Below, one piece after another: positions 8,163 through 17,718 of a stretch of 41,155 nt of DNA. Position 1 is the first letter of the stretch. Every line of letters begins with the position of its first letter. Under the pieces are notes generated by a model. It worked only from the letters and a program-made list of their open reading frames with translations. It was not told the origin of the DNA and ran no database searches. Source of the stretch: Treponema sp. Lineage in GTDB: Bacteria > Spirochaetota > Spirochaetia > Treponematales > Treponemataceae. The stretch spans positions 1 to 41,155 of the forward strand of contig JAGAZO010000011.1 in NCBI GenBank assembly GCA_017940005.1, in the 5' to 3' direction. The translations under genes were made by a program, and so were the position numbers.

Positions 8163-10451
8163 TTATTTTGCCATTGTCCAGCTGATAAGACCTGCAGGCG
8201 AAGGGGCAAATCCTTCTGGTGTTACTGTATAATAGCCGTCGCCTGCAGCTCCGCCTTTTATCTGTATGTCGTCGTATTTTACCGTACCGGGATACATGCC
8301 TGTAGCAGTTACCGTTCCGCCCATGTGACCATTTTTTGCCAAAAGATTTCCGGTGATGTATGTGTTCGTATTGCCGTTATAAACAAAATAACGTTCCGTT
8401 GTGCCGTTGATGTAAAAGTCAGCGTAATCTGTATAGAGCATCGTCACAGTGGTGCCACCGTCGTAGCTGAGCGAGCCGCTTATATCACCGTTAATTGTTT
8501 CTTTGCCAAGTTTGTTAAGGTCATTTGGTTCATGCATGAGCGTAAGTTTTGCGTGTGAGCGTTGTCTCGTTTTATCATATTCAAGAAAATATTGCTTGTA
8601 TGTGAGCGCGCCATACCCCTGCGCTTCATTGTTTGAATAGTTTGTGCCTTGTCCTAAACTATTAATAGAAAGCACTTTGTAGTAGTAATATACGCCCGCT
8701 TTTGCGGAAGTGTTTTTATCTATGTAGCTCATCGCTGTTATGGGCTCTTCGGTAATTTTTCGGAAACCTGAATTGTTGCTTGTAGAGCGATACACATGGT
8801 ATCCGTCGGCGCCTCCTTCTGGAGCTGTCCATGTTATCCTTACCGGATACACGCCAGATACATTTGCATTTGCTTCATTATCAGTAATGCCTGATATAAA
8901 TGCATGTCGTGTAGCAATAACATTATTTGCTGCACTCGGCGCAGGAGCTGCAATAACGCTCGTTTCACTTTTTATGCCACCATACACGGTTCTCAAAACA
9001 TAAAATCGTTTCGCTTCTACAGTTGCAGTGTAATATCCTGAAAACGGTCCTGCTGGAGAAGCTGTGAGCGTTGTATTTGCGCTTGCATGTGCGAATGTTT
9101 CTTCTTGTGTGTCGCCTCCAAAAATTTCAAACGTGTATGTATGGTAGTCAGCATATTTTTTTGAGTCGGCAAGATATGCCTGTGTACCTATTGGTGAAGC
9201 AAACGTAATGATGCACTCGGAATTGTTCGAGTTTGATTTTGTTACAGTGATTTCTCCTGGCGCACTTAGAATGAATCCCTCTGCGGGAGCTTTAGATTTT
9301 ATTGAAGAATCTGAAAACGGTCCTTTTAATATCGGTTCGTTTAAACCAGGAGCTGGTTCTTTTATTGCCTGCACTTGATAATAATAATATACGTTTGGTT
9401 TGAGCGAGTCTCTGTCTTCGTATGTTGTGCCTGTCACTGAATTGCTGCATAGATAATATGCGCTGTCTACGGAACTCGTGCGGTACACAGCATATTTTGT
9501 TGCATTTGGCGTGGCGTTCCATGTGATTGCTATTTTGTCTGTGGTAGTGCCGCGCCCTTCCGTTACTTTTACATCAGTTACTTTTGGTGGCGCGCCTTCT
9601 TTGAGCGCGTATCCGAGTGCAGGCGCGCTTGCTACGCTCTCATTGCCTGTAGCATTTTGCGACAGCACAGTGTAGTAGAATTCGATTCCTTGTTGTGGTT
9701 TTGTAATCTTGTCGCGATATGAGTTCCTGTCTGACGTAACTTTTGCTATGAACATACTGTTTGAATTGTTCTCGTTTTCGCTGCGGTAGATTTTGTAATA
9801 AGAAACTTCCGATTGCTTTGCCCATTCGATTATGATGTCTTCAGTAGATTCACCAAGACTTGCATGCGGATTTTTGGGAGGTGCGAGCAATGTGCCGTAT
9901 GAAGTGGTTGTGGCAAATGCGCTTGCATCATACATATGCTGATTCTCTGCGCTTATGCGATAGTAATAGCGGTACGAATATTCTGAAGCCGTGTATACAG
10001 GATCGCGCAAGATAATATCTGTATATGATGTGCTAGAAATATAGTCTGATGACTGCGGATTTGTGCCAGATGATTTTATGATGCTGTAGTCACTTTCTTC
10101 AGGCGTTGTGTATGAACCATCTGTTTTTGGCATTGCTACAGCGCGCTCAAGCCTATACGAAGTTGCGTGTTTGACAGTGCTCCATGAAATAATAATTTTG
10201 TCTGTGTATGCATCTCTACCAGAAGATATAAATATTTGCTCTGGTGGCGACAACTGAGTAATTACACTTTTTTCTTCAAATATTTCTGAAAGCGACGAAT
10301 TGTTGCCTGATGGATACATGTCTATTTTGCCCTGAAAAAACTGGTAGCAGGAAGTAAAGAGCATACTTATAGCGTATAAGAAAATGGCGGTGCGTACTCG
10401 TTGCTGTGCAGAGCAAGAGTTTGTTTTCATTTTATAGTGGGCTTGTTTCAT
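8163..10451 (-). CDS. Multi-domain fibronectin type III lipoprotein (762 aa)
   Basis: The ATG at 10451 overlaps the stop of the preceding gene by 4 bp (ATGA), a translational-coupling arrangement; a longer frame starting at 10481 is less likely. The N-terminus has a lipoprotein signal ending LFTSC. The body has at least four fibronectin type III (FN3) modules, each marked by a strand such as DKIIISWSTVKHATSYRLER, DIIIEWAKQSEVSYYKIYRS, KIAITWNATPNATKYAVYR or VRITWTAPEGGADGYHVYRS, followed by a YYYYKVxA/S-type strand. The last 170 residues are a different beta-rich region with repeated Gly/Tyr/Thr strands. It is likely an exported adhesin or scaffold. FN3 modules are seen; function is unknown. 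Confidence 0.8.
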   Translation of the reverse strand: MKQAHYKMKTNSCSAQQRVRTAIFLYAISMLFTSCYQFFQGKIDMYPSGNNSSLSEIFEEKSVITQLSPPEQIFISSGRDAYTDKIIISWSTVKHATSYRLERAVAMPKTDGSYTTPEESDYSIIKSSGTNPQSSDYISSTSYTDIILRDPVYTASEYSYRYYYRISAENQHMYDASAFATTTSYGTLLAPPKNPHASLGESTEDIIIEWAKQSEVSYYKIYRSENENNSNSMFIAKVTSDRNSYRDKITKPQQGIEFYYTVLSQNATGNESVASAPALGYALKEGAPPKVTDVKVTEGRGTTTDKIAITWNATPNATKYAVYRTSSVDSAYYLCSNSVTGTTYEDRDSLKPNVYYYYQVQAIKEPAPGLNEPILKGPFSDSSIKSKAPAEGFILSAPGEITVTKSNSNNSECIITFASPIGTQAYLADSKKYADYHTYTFEIFGGDTQEETFAHASANTTLTASPAGPFSGYYTATVEAKRFYVLRTVYGGIKSETSVIAAPAPSAANNVIATRHAFISGITDNEANANVSGVYPVRITWTAPEGGADGYHVYRSTSNNSGFRKITEEPITAMSYIDKNTSAKAGVYYYYKVLSINSLGQGTNYSNNEAQGYGALTYKQYFLEYDKTRQRSHAKLTLMHEPNDLNKLGKETINGDISGSLSYDGGTTVTMLYTDYADFYINGTTERYFVYNGNTNTYITGNLLAKNGHMGGTVTATGMYPGTVKYDDIQIKGGAAGDGYYTVTPEGFAPSPAGLISWTMAK

Positions 10452-13400
10452 TTTTCTATCCATCCTTGTGTAGAAGACCATGTTTTGTTTTCTGGCGATG
10501 AAAGATTTTTGTAGCTGAACAACGGCGCCACTACCGTTCTGAAATTTTCATCTTTTGTCGACCTGTACGTAACGGCGTAAGTGCCATCGCTTTCTGTCAT
10601 TGAAGTGAATGTAACACTGCCGCTGTATATATCTGCAGAAGACGTGAGCACTACCGTGCTTGGTCTGCTGTAATCGTTTATATCGCCCCAACCGCCGTCC
10701 CAGTGCCCGTAATATGACGGCATTTCAGGACCTGACGTGTTTACCCATGCATAGAGTGTGCCGCTGATTATTTGGAAAAACGGACCATTTGATTTATTAA
10801 AGTCAAACAACCGTTGGGTGCCCCATGAGCTTAGCTTTTCATATGTAAGGAATTGAGATGTATTGTTTGCTCTGTCACGGTACATCGCCGTGGCGAGCGA
10901 CATTGCTGAAACAAGTGCAAATTCTTTTGCGGTAATCTCACGGTATGAATAGAGATTGTCGCGGGAAAGCTGTACTTTTTTTCCGTTTGCATTTGTGTAT
11001 TCTAGTTTCACATAATGCTTATAGTCGCGCAGCACGTGAAGCAGTCCAGAATGCGTATCATCATGGAAAACGGGTGTGAGCGTTATGGTGTTAATGCCTA
11101 TTGTTGCTGTTATGTTGTAATCGCTGTTGTTCGCAAGTGAGATGGTGCCGGTTGCCTGTGACACAGTGCATACTTCATTCCACGCTGCATTGTAATCGCT
11201 ATTTTTGAGCTGAATCGAATATAGTGTGTTTTGCGCAGGTCCAATCGCACGCTTTGTATAATCCCACAGTTTCCAATCGATAGACTCGTTGTAGCCTGAA
11301 AGTTGGGAAACTTCGCAGTACAGTCTGAGTGCATATCCTTTGTTGGGTGGTTCGGTAGGGCTTGCGGTATCTTTTTTTGACATGAGGTGCGCAATGTATG
11401 TGCTTTGCGGTCGTGTGTCCATGTCGTATGTGATGGCATAGTAATAGGCATTTGACAAATCGTCAGTTACTGTGCACGATGCTGTTGTGCCGTTGTATCC
11501 TGTTGCAAGCCAGTTTTCTGCAACTGTCCAATTTTTTTCTACAGGACAGCGCCACAATCTGAACTGCGGATGAACTGTGCCATATGGTTCTATCCACGAT
11601 AGCACAACTTTATCAGTGTAAGTTGATTTTGTTGCTGTTACGTCAAAGCCGTAGCCATAGGTTGCGCCTGTTTTATATATTTTGCCTGTATTTTCATATG
11701 CTATGCCTTCAATCGTCATACTACTCGAGTCACTGTTAAAGCTATATGCGTCATTTACACTTTTTACCGGGTAAACAGTGTAACGGTATGGATACCCCCA
11801 CGCAATCTTGTCTTGATTTGATTGCCATGTCGTTGCATTTTCTTCAGGAAGTTGCGTGTATGTGTCTGTGAGCGTGATTTTATTTCCTAACTGCATTGCA
11901 TTTGTTGCACCTGATATGGCTTCTTTGTTTGCTTTGAGTTCAAATGCGTTGCCACTCGGATTTATGGGAACAAAATATATATCGGAAGACAAAATACTCG
12001 TGTTAGTGAGGTCGCATCTGTCACGGCGTACAAGATAACCTGCCGCTCCGTGTACTTCATCCCATGTAACAGTGATATGCGACGATGAATCAGGAATGCT
12101 ATTTACAGTTGTGTTTGTATTCGCAGGTCCGAGCGTGCGTACAAGGTGCATATCTGATTCAACGTTGTCATTTGTGGAATACGCGGTAACGGTGAGAGTA
12201 AAATCTTTGCCTGAAATTTGCGCATCGTTAAAGCCCTGTGGTTTAATAATCGTGTATGCAAGTGTATCTGTCGAGGCATTGAAAAATACTGTGTTCATTG
12301 TTTCCGAAGAAATGATATAATTGCCGTCTACCGATTTTTCAATCATGGTGCTGTCAATTTCACTGCCGCTGTTTTTAAGGACAACTTTGTAGCGTTCTGC
12401 TTTTTGCACAGGATTCCATTCTGTTGCAATGCTGTCATATGCGGGTGTATCTGCATTGAAAATGACAGAGGGCTTCCCAAGCATGTATGCGGTTTTCGGT
12501 TCCGATGAAATAGTGATGCCATTTTTTTCAGCGTACAATGTATATACAAAAATTTTGCCTGTTGCCTCTGGTACAGTATCATCGACAAAACCGCTGTCAA
12601 GCGGAGACACAGGTTCTGCGGTGCTTATTGCATATCCGTTTTTGTCTGCTTCATGACGCTCGAGCGTATATGTAACGCCTGCCTCTACAGTCCATGTAAT
12701 ATGCGCTTTATCTTTATATCCGTCTTCGATTGCGGTAATTTCAGCTTTTGGCAAATCTGTTTTATGTGTGATAAAAATTTTTCGTGATGTTGTAACGGAA
12801 TCGAGGGCTTTTTCCGTGTCGCTTTCACCTTTAGGCATAATGTGAAGTGTATATGCATAATAGCCGATGTCTGTATCGGTGTCTGTGCCGTCGAGCTCAT
12901 ATGTAATGGGATTTGCAATTTCTGAAAGAGTTGTGTATATTTTTTTCTGTGGTTGTTCTGGTGAAAGTGTGCCATCGAAATTTATATACTTTTTTTGTTC
13001 GATGATAAACTGGTAACTGTCTTCTTTGCCATGTAAATTCAATGAAGCTGCAAGCTTGATGTTGACAAGCGTTTTCCCTTCATTCACTGCTTTTTCAAAA
13101 TCAGTGATTTTTAACGCAGGTACGGCAAGTGTCCACCCTTTTGCAACGGCGACAGAACTTTTTTCAGATGTTGTACCGCGTTCATAAACATATGAGCGTA
13201 CGCGATATTCATATTGTTTACCGCGTACAAGCGCACTTGTGTCTGTGAACGACGCAATACTGCCGACGACATATGCGGTATCAAGCTTTTCTTTAAGCAA
13301 GTTGCCGCTCAAGCCTGCCAACTCCGCATCATCTTCAGCTTTCAGTTCTCCGCCTGTTAAAATGTACATTTTTTGCTTAAGCGTTTCCCAGCTGTTTTCG

Positions 13401-14308
13401 GAGGCATCTGCTGCAGCTACTATACGCCGTTCGATTTTAAAATAAAGTGGATATTGCGTATACGCTGTTTTTTCATCGCTTGTACCTGCGCTGAGCGTTT
13501 GCCTGATGTATGCCTTTTCAGGTACTTGGAATGAAAGCGAAATGCAATCTTTTGATATACCGTGCGATGCCTTCAAGTTTACGGGCGCAGACGGTCTTAG
13601 CGAAACAGCGGTGAGCTCATCTACAGGTTTGCTTATTTCACTTTTTGCTTGGTCAGAAATCAAATACGCTTCTACTGTGTACGTGTAGTTTGTATTTTGC
13701 GCAAGGTTCATAAAAGTATATGCTGTTTCAGCTATGCTGCCGTTTGCATCAATGCCTGAAATAGTATCTGTCTTGACGACAGCCGCGCCGCTCATGCACG
13801 TGATGTTATATCGGAGCAATTCATAATACGCGTAGTGATTTTCCATGTACCAATACACAGTGACTGTGTTTTCATCGTTATCTGTGCCTGTCTCTATGTC
13901 ACTGATGACAGGTTGTGCAAGCGTTGTACCCTCTACGATGAGGCTGTCGTCAGATTCTGCGCCTGTGTTCGACACGGCACGCACTTTAAAGTAGCGAGTT
14001 ACGCCTTGTTCTGCTGTATACGTGAACGCAGCTGTAGATGGACTTCCTACTTTTTCAAACGCGTCGTGTTTTGTTGCCGCCGCATAGATATTGTAGCGCA
14101 CAGCGTTGCTAACAGGAGTCCATGTAAGCGTGATTACGCTTTTTGCACCTTGTGAAGCTTTTAGATTAGTAACTGCCTGATATGTGTCTGTAGTATTCTG
14201 TTGTCCGAATGTAGGTGGCGTTATAAGATCTTTGCACGAAATAACAGCAAGTGCTGTTGCGGCAAGCAAAACAATCGCTATTGTATAAATAAAACTGCAC
14301 TGTTTCAT
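10448..14308 (-). CDS. Large fibronectin type III lipoprotein (1286 aa)
   Basis: First gene of the surface operon. The signal peptide ends in AVISC, giving a lipidated Cys at residue 25. Fibronectin III-like modules recur along the chain, e.g. SVITLTWTPVSNAVRYNIYA near the N-terminus, HITVTWDEVHGAAGYLVRRD in the middle and KVVLSWIEPYGTVHPQFRLW near residue 900. The last 300 residues have a separate domain with many aromatic residues (GHWDGGWGDIND). AAGGAGG lies 7 nt upstream of the ATG; together with the following CCTCC it forms a GGAGG/CCTCC inverted repeat that might weakly mask the ribosome site. It is probably surface-exposed or periplasmic. No specific family is recognised beyond FN3. 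Confidence 0.8.
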   Translation of the reverse strand: MKQCSFIYTIAIVLLAATALAVISCKDLITPPTFGQQNTTDTYQAVTNLKASQGAKSVITLTWTPVSNAVRYNIYAAATKHDAFEKVGSPSTAAFTYTAEQGVTRYFKVRAVSNTGAESDDSLIVEGTTLAQPVISDIETGTDNDENTVTVYWYMENHYAYYELLRYNITCMSGAAVVKTDTISGIDANGSIAETAYTFMNLAQNTNYTYTVEAYLISDQAKSEISKPVDELTAVSLRPSAPVNLKASHGISKDCISLSFQVPEKAYIRQTLSAGTSDEKTAYTQYPLYFKIERRIVAAADASENSWETLKQKMYILTGGELKAEDDAELAGLSGNLLKEKLDTAYVVGSIASFTDTSALVRGKQYEYRVRSYVYERGTTSEKSSVAVAKGWTLAVPALKITDFEKAVNEGKTLVNIKLAASLNLHGKEDSYQFIIEQKKYINFDGTLSPEQPQKKIYTTLSEIANPITYELDGTDTDTDIGYYAYTLHIMPKGESDTEKALDSVTTSRKIFITHKTDLPKAEITAIEDGYKDKAHITWTVEAGVTYTLERHEADKNGYAISTAEPVSPLDSGFVDDTVPEATGKIFVYTLYAEKNGITISSEPKTAYMLGKPSVIFNADTPAYDSIATEWNPVQKAERYKVVLKNSGSEIDSTMIEKSVDGNYIISSETMNTVFFNASTDTLAYTIIKPQGFNDAQISGKDFTLTVTAYSTNDNVESDMHLVRTLGPANTNTTVNSIPDSSSHITVTWDEVHGAAGYLVRRDRCDLTNTSILSSDIYFVPINPSGNAFELKANKEAISGATNAMQLGNKITLTDTYTQLPEENATTWQSNQDKIAWGYPYRYTVYPVKSVNDAYSFNSDSSSMTIEGIAYENTGKIYKTGATYGYGFDVTATKSTYTDKVVLSWIEPYGTVHPQFRLWRCPVEKNWTVAENWLATGYNGTTASCTVTDDLSNAYYYAITYDMDTRPQSTYIAHLMSKKDTASPTEPPNKGYALRLYCEVSQLSGYNESIDWKLWDYTKRAIGPAQNTLYSIQLKNSDYNAAWNEVCTVSQATGTISLANNSDYNITATIGINTITLTPVFHDDTHSGLLHVLRDYKHYVKLEYTNANGKKVQLSRDNLYSYREITAKEFALVSAMSLATAMYRDRANNTSQFLTYEKLSSWGTQRLFDFNKSNGPFFQIISGTLYAWVNTSGPEMPSYYGHWDGGWGDINDYSRPSTVVLTSSADIYSGSVTFTSMTESDGTYAVTYRSTKDENFRTVVAPLFSYKNLSSPENKTWSSTQGWIEK

Positions 14309-14327
14309 GGAGGAACCTCCTTGCGTA

Positions 14328-14356
14328 ATTATAAAATTTAGCTATATAAAATACAA
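14328..14356 (-). promoter_or_regulatory. Promoter of the FN3 lipoprotein operon
   Basis: On the minus strand, -35 TTGTAT (14351-14356), a 17-bp spacer and a perfect -10 TATAAT (14328-14333) lie 19 bp before the start codon at 14308. Confidence 0.65.
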
Positions 14357-14433
14357 TATATAAGTTCCTGTATGGCAGGACGATTATAATGATACCTGTA
14401 ATGAAATTTCTCGCTTGTGTTTTGCTTACTTTT

Positions 14434-14461
14434 TTGTTATGATTATTTAATAATGTATATT
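14434..14461 (+). promoter_or_regulatory. Candidate promoter of the divergent surface-protein operon
   Basis: -35 TTGTTA (14434-14439), a 16-bp spacer and -10 TATATT (14456-14461) lie 42 bp before the ATG at 14504. It diverges from the FN3 operon promoter, so the intergenic gap could carry shared control. Confidence 0.45.
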
Positions 14462-14503
14462 ATTGCATATACATATAAATATGATGGATTGGAGATTTTT
14501 TAT

Positions 14504-15355
14504 ATGAAAAGAGAGAATAGCTGCAAACATATTATCCGTGCAGTTGCTATTTTTGCATTTGCCTGTCTTGCGCAGTTGCATGCTGTGGAAGAAGGCTTTT
14601 TGTGGACATTCCGTGCAAATTTCAATGGCACGGCAACGTTGCCTTCAATTAAAACTGATGATTTAGATAAGCTTGGTGCAGGCTATATGAAAGGGCTTGT
14701 CGGCTACACTATGGACGGAGAAATCGAAGTAGGCTATCTGTTTGGCTCGGAACGCTGGTTTCATATGGGCACCGGTATTTTCAGTGGCGTGAGTCTTTTT
14801 GGCTCTGTTGGCGTGGGAAACGGTTTTTCTGGTCAAATGGCGGGCAACACTATTGAAGACGTAACAGTCAATGTATATGTGAATGTTACTTACACGCCCG
14901 TAATTACATTTGGCGTAGGCTCAAAAGCATATTTTTTGAACAGTCGGCTTGCAGCAGGGCTTTGGCTTGGCGGAAAAATGATAGCGTCACTTTCGCCCGA
15001 ATACCTTGCATATTCCGATGCCCCCTCGCTTGTTAAAACAGAGATTGGTCGCATTACAGTCACCGATTTTATGATGAAAAACATGAATCCGCTCATGTTC
15101 AGCATGAAGACGATGTTCGAATACAATCAACCGCTCATCAATCATATGGAAGTGACGCTTGGCGCATATTTTAGATTTAATATGTGGCGACCGAAATATA
15201 TAACGATGCCTGAATATCTCATGACGATAATGAACGACGCGCTCACAAATCCCAAAGTTGGAAAACCTGCATTTTCTACGGAAACGCCGTTGCCGTCGTT
15301 TTACCTCAACTCGCTCGACTTCGGCGTGAGTGTTGGACTTACGTTCAAAGGATAA
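14504..15355 (+). CDS. Outer-membrane beta-barrel-like protein
   Basis: A protein of about 283 residues. The ATG at 14504 is chosen because GGAG lies 9 nt upstream and a clean signal peptide follows (MKRENSCKHIIRAVAIFAFA, then ACLAQLHA); the frame extends 29 codons further without signal character. The mature part alternates hydrophobic and polar residues with many Gly and aromatics (GLVGYTMDGEIEVGYLFGS, GLWLGGKMIAS, VTLGAYFRFNMW) and ends in an amphipathic strand (LDFGVSVGLTFKG), as expected of an outer-membrane barrel. It starts a two-gene operon with the lipoprotein gene 14 bp downstream. No named family is recognised; it resembles treponemal small porin-like proteins in style. Confidence 0.75.
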   Translation: MKRENSCKHIIRAVAIFAFACLAQLHAVEEGFLWTFRANFNGTATLPSIKTDDLDKLGAGYMKGLVGYTMDGEIEVGYLFGSERWFHMGTGIFSGVSLFGSVGVGNGFSGQMAGNTIEDVTVNVYVNVTYTPVITFGVGSKAYFLNSRLAAGLWLGGKMIASLSPEYLAYSDAPSLVKTEIGRITVTDFMMKNMNPLMFSMKTMFEYNQPLINHMEVTLGAYFRFNMWRPKYITMPEYLMTIMNDALTNPKVGKPAFSTETPLPSFYLNSLDFGVSVGLTFKG

Positions 15356-15369
15356 ATTTGGAGAAGATT

Positions 15370-17595
15370 ATGAAACAGCTGATTTTTGCTGTCGCGGGCA
15401 TAGCGGCGACGCTCTTTTTCTCATGTACAAATTTTCATTTTGATAAATCATATTATTACAATACATCTCCGAACAGTTTGGATATTATGCCTGAATCAAT
15501 AATTGAAATAGATGGACTTCCTGAAGATGTCGATGACAGCGAAATTGACTGGTTTTCTGAAGGCGAGTGGAATGACATCAATTATCAATTTGATGGAAGT
15601 AAAATAAAAGATTGGTTTTTTCATGTGAGTTTTGACGATAACACAGTGCCTACATATCAATTTAAAGAAATATGTTCGGGGCACGGCGCATGGACTGACG
15701 GCAATACGCAAAAAAACGAAAAGACATCAAAATCGCCAGACAAAGAAAATACAGCGCAAGGCTACGGCATTACTGAAATGACTGTGTATCGCTACGACGG
15801 TAAAAATCCACTTGTCGGTGCAAATACATCATACAATGCTGCTGGCGGCAGAATGGGGCGTTTCCATTTTTACCGCATAAAAGGCAAGTCTGTTGTTGTA
15901 GCTCTTGATCAGTATCTAATTGCAGTTGATACTTACTCGAAATTTGTGTTTGCGTATGGAAAAATAACTGGTACAACGACTGTTGCAGGAAAACTCGTGC
16001 CTATCAATTTTGAAGCGCTTGATGTACATGAGGCGGTTGCGGGTGAAACGGCAGGTAAGAAGAAACCCTTTTATCAATATGACCCCATCGGTTTTGTAAA
16101 AGGTGACGGCACGGTGGTGCTCTATAAAGAGTATAGAGATGAAATGGGCAATGCCACAACAGGACAGACAAAATATTTTCCGCGCGTGCATGATGCGTCC
16201 CGTGCGGTTGCACAATATGAAGATGAAAACTCTTCCGGTTGCTCCCCGTATTTTAGTCAAGGCAATTCAGATGCAAGTTCATCGAATGCGTTTATCGATG
16301 CTGTGGCAAGAAAAACATATCGATTGCGGCAAAAAGTTGATTACTCGTATAAAGATAAAAATGAAAATACAGTATATGTAAACGGCTACGGCTATGTGCT
16401 CTACTTGTGGCAATTTGACAGCACGGGAAAAAAACTTACGCTCAATAAAATCGATACGGGCAATAACAAAACGACAGTAACATCAGAAACGTATACGTAT
16501 GATGAAAGTAAAGAGGACGACAGGGGCGTATATAAAAATGACAGCGCGACTATTGACATACGTTATGATGGTGCTGCGCTCTACAGAAATGGTGAAAAAG
16601 TGGGCGAAGCGTTGTACAAAGATCCTGGTCCAGATTTTCTGCTCCGTGTGCGTGGTGCGACATTCACATCTTTGGACAATAAAGTAACATATGCATTCTC
16701 TGATGATGGCGGAAAATTGAACGTAGGCGGAATTGGAAAACGGTATGGCACAAACTGTGACGGCACATATTGGTATGATGCTTCGCCCAGAGAATCAATT
16801 GGGACGGATATAGCTGCATCATACAGTGGTGGTCCTGCAGACTATACTATGATGCGTCTTTCAAATAGTGATTTTATCATAGCGTCAAAGCTCAAAGTTG
16901 CAAATTACTCTGATCCTGCATATCGTCAGATAGGAGATATTGCTGAATCAGATCCAACAACAAAAGTGTTTTTTACTATGGTATATGGTAGGACGTATCA
17001 AAAACGGTTGAAAGTCAATCATCCTGTTGCAGGAGAAATAAATGGTTGGATATTTAGAGAATACCAATTTTCCAATGGTGGCAAAACACTTTCAGTTGTC
17101 GAGACGAATGGTTCTGATTACCAAAATAAATTGACTGCAACAGAATATACGTTTGATTCAATTGTGAACGAAACAGAAGCAAAGTACAAAAATATGCAGA
17201 CAGGAACTATCCATACGTTTTCTGTATATGATGATTCCTTGAGCGAGGATGGTGTTGTATGCGGTGAGTTTGGATATGCTGATCCTGGTGTGCATTTTTT
17301 GTTGCGCGTGGCAGGTTGGACATTCCATGTCGGCGACACAAAATACGTATTTTCTGATGACGGCATAACACTTGATTTGACGTATAAAGGGCTCGATAAA
17401 GTTGTTGTTAAAACGATAAAAAATGTCACTCGTACGTGGAATGGCAACAGCAGCGATACAACGGAAACAACATATGGTGGCGTGTTGACGCGTTTAATCG
17501 ATGATGACAGTTATATCCAGACGAAAATGACCGCATACGGCTGGGGCGGTTCAACATGGGAATACAAGGCACCGCGCAGGGTAAAGAGTAATTAG
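15370..17595 (+). CDS. Lipoprotein with internally duplicated beta domain (741 aa)
   Basis: The ATG at 15370 follows a GGAGA site; the TTG at 15358 is in frame but lies before that site. The signal peptide ends LFFSC. The protein contains two related units of roughly 130-140 residues, encoded at about 16314-16735 and 16986-17390. Each opens TYRLRQKV or TYQKRLKV, continues with a YxFDS-like segment, and closes DPGPDFLLRVRG...FSDDGG or DPGVHFLLRVAGWTF...FSDDG. The sequence is rich in Tyr, Asp, Lys and Gly, as in extracellular beta proteins. It is cotranscribed with the barrel-like protein upstream, suggesting a shared envelope role. No known family is recognised. Confidence 0.75.
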   Translation: MKQLIFAVAGIAATLFFSCTNFHFDKSYYYNTSPNSLDIMPESIIEIDGLPEDVDDSEIDWFSEGEWNDINYQFDGSKIKDWFFHVSFDDNTVPTYQFKEICSGHGAWTDGNTQKNEKTSKSPDKENTAQGYGITEMTVYRYDGKNPLVGANTSYNAAGGRMGRFHFYRIKGKSVVVALDQYLIAVDTYSKFVFAYGKITGTTTVAGKLVPINFEALDVHEAVAGETAGKKKPFYQYDPIGFVKGDGTVVLYKEYRDEMGNATTGQTKYFPRVHDASRAVAQYEDENSSGCSPYFSQGNSDASSSNAFIDAVARKTYRLRQKVDYSYKDKNENTVYVNGYGYVLYLWQFDSTGKKLTLNKIDTGNNKTTVTSETYTYDESKEDDRGVYKNDSATIDIRYDGAALYRNGEKVGEALYKDPGPDFLLRVRGATFTSLDNKVTYAFSDDGGKLNVGGIGKRYGTNCDGTYWYDASPRESIGTDIAASYSGGPADYTMMRLSNSDFIIASKLKVANYSDPAYRQIGDIAESDPTTKVFFTMVYGRTYQKRLKVNHPVAGEINGWIFREYQFSNGGKTLSVVETNGSDYQNKLTATEYTFDSIVNETEAKYKNMQTGTIHTFSVYDDSLSEDGVVCGEFGYADPGVHFLLRVAGWTFHVGDTKYVFSDDGITLDLTYKGLDKVVVKTIKNVTRTWNGNSSDTTETTYGGVLTRLIDDDSYIQTKMTAYGWGGSTWEYKAPRRVKSN

Positions 17596-17651
17596 GTTTA
17601 AATGTATAAATCATAATTGTTGGTGTTGTCAATAAACGAGAAAGTATGCAT

Positions 17652-17675
17652 TGCAAAAAACTGTTAGTTTTTGCA
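17652..17675. terminator. Hairpin between convergent genes
   Basis: TGCAAAAA and TTTTTGCA arms, extended by CT/AG pairs, enclose a short loop between two converging genes. The A/T tracts inside the arms could act as terminators in both directions. No long T-run follows outside the stem, so the call is tentative. Confidence 0.4.
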
Positions 17676-17718
17676 GTATTAACAGCTACACGCTCGCACG
17701 GATATGTAACGGCCTCAA

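Noticed and set aside
14306..14325. GGAGG/CCTCC at the FN3 lipoprotein start as a riboswitch-like control
   Set aside because: The loop would be too tight for a stable hairpin, and no other conserved structure is seen in the short leader.
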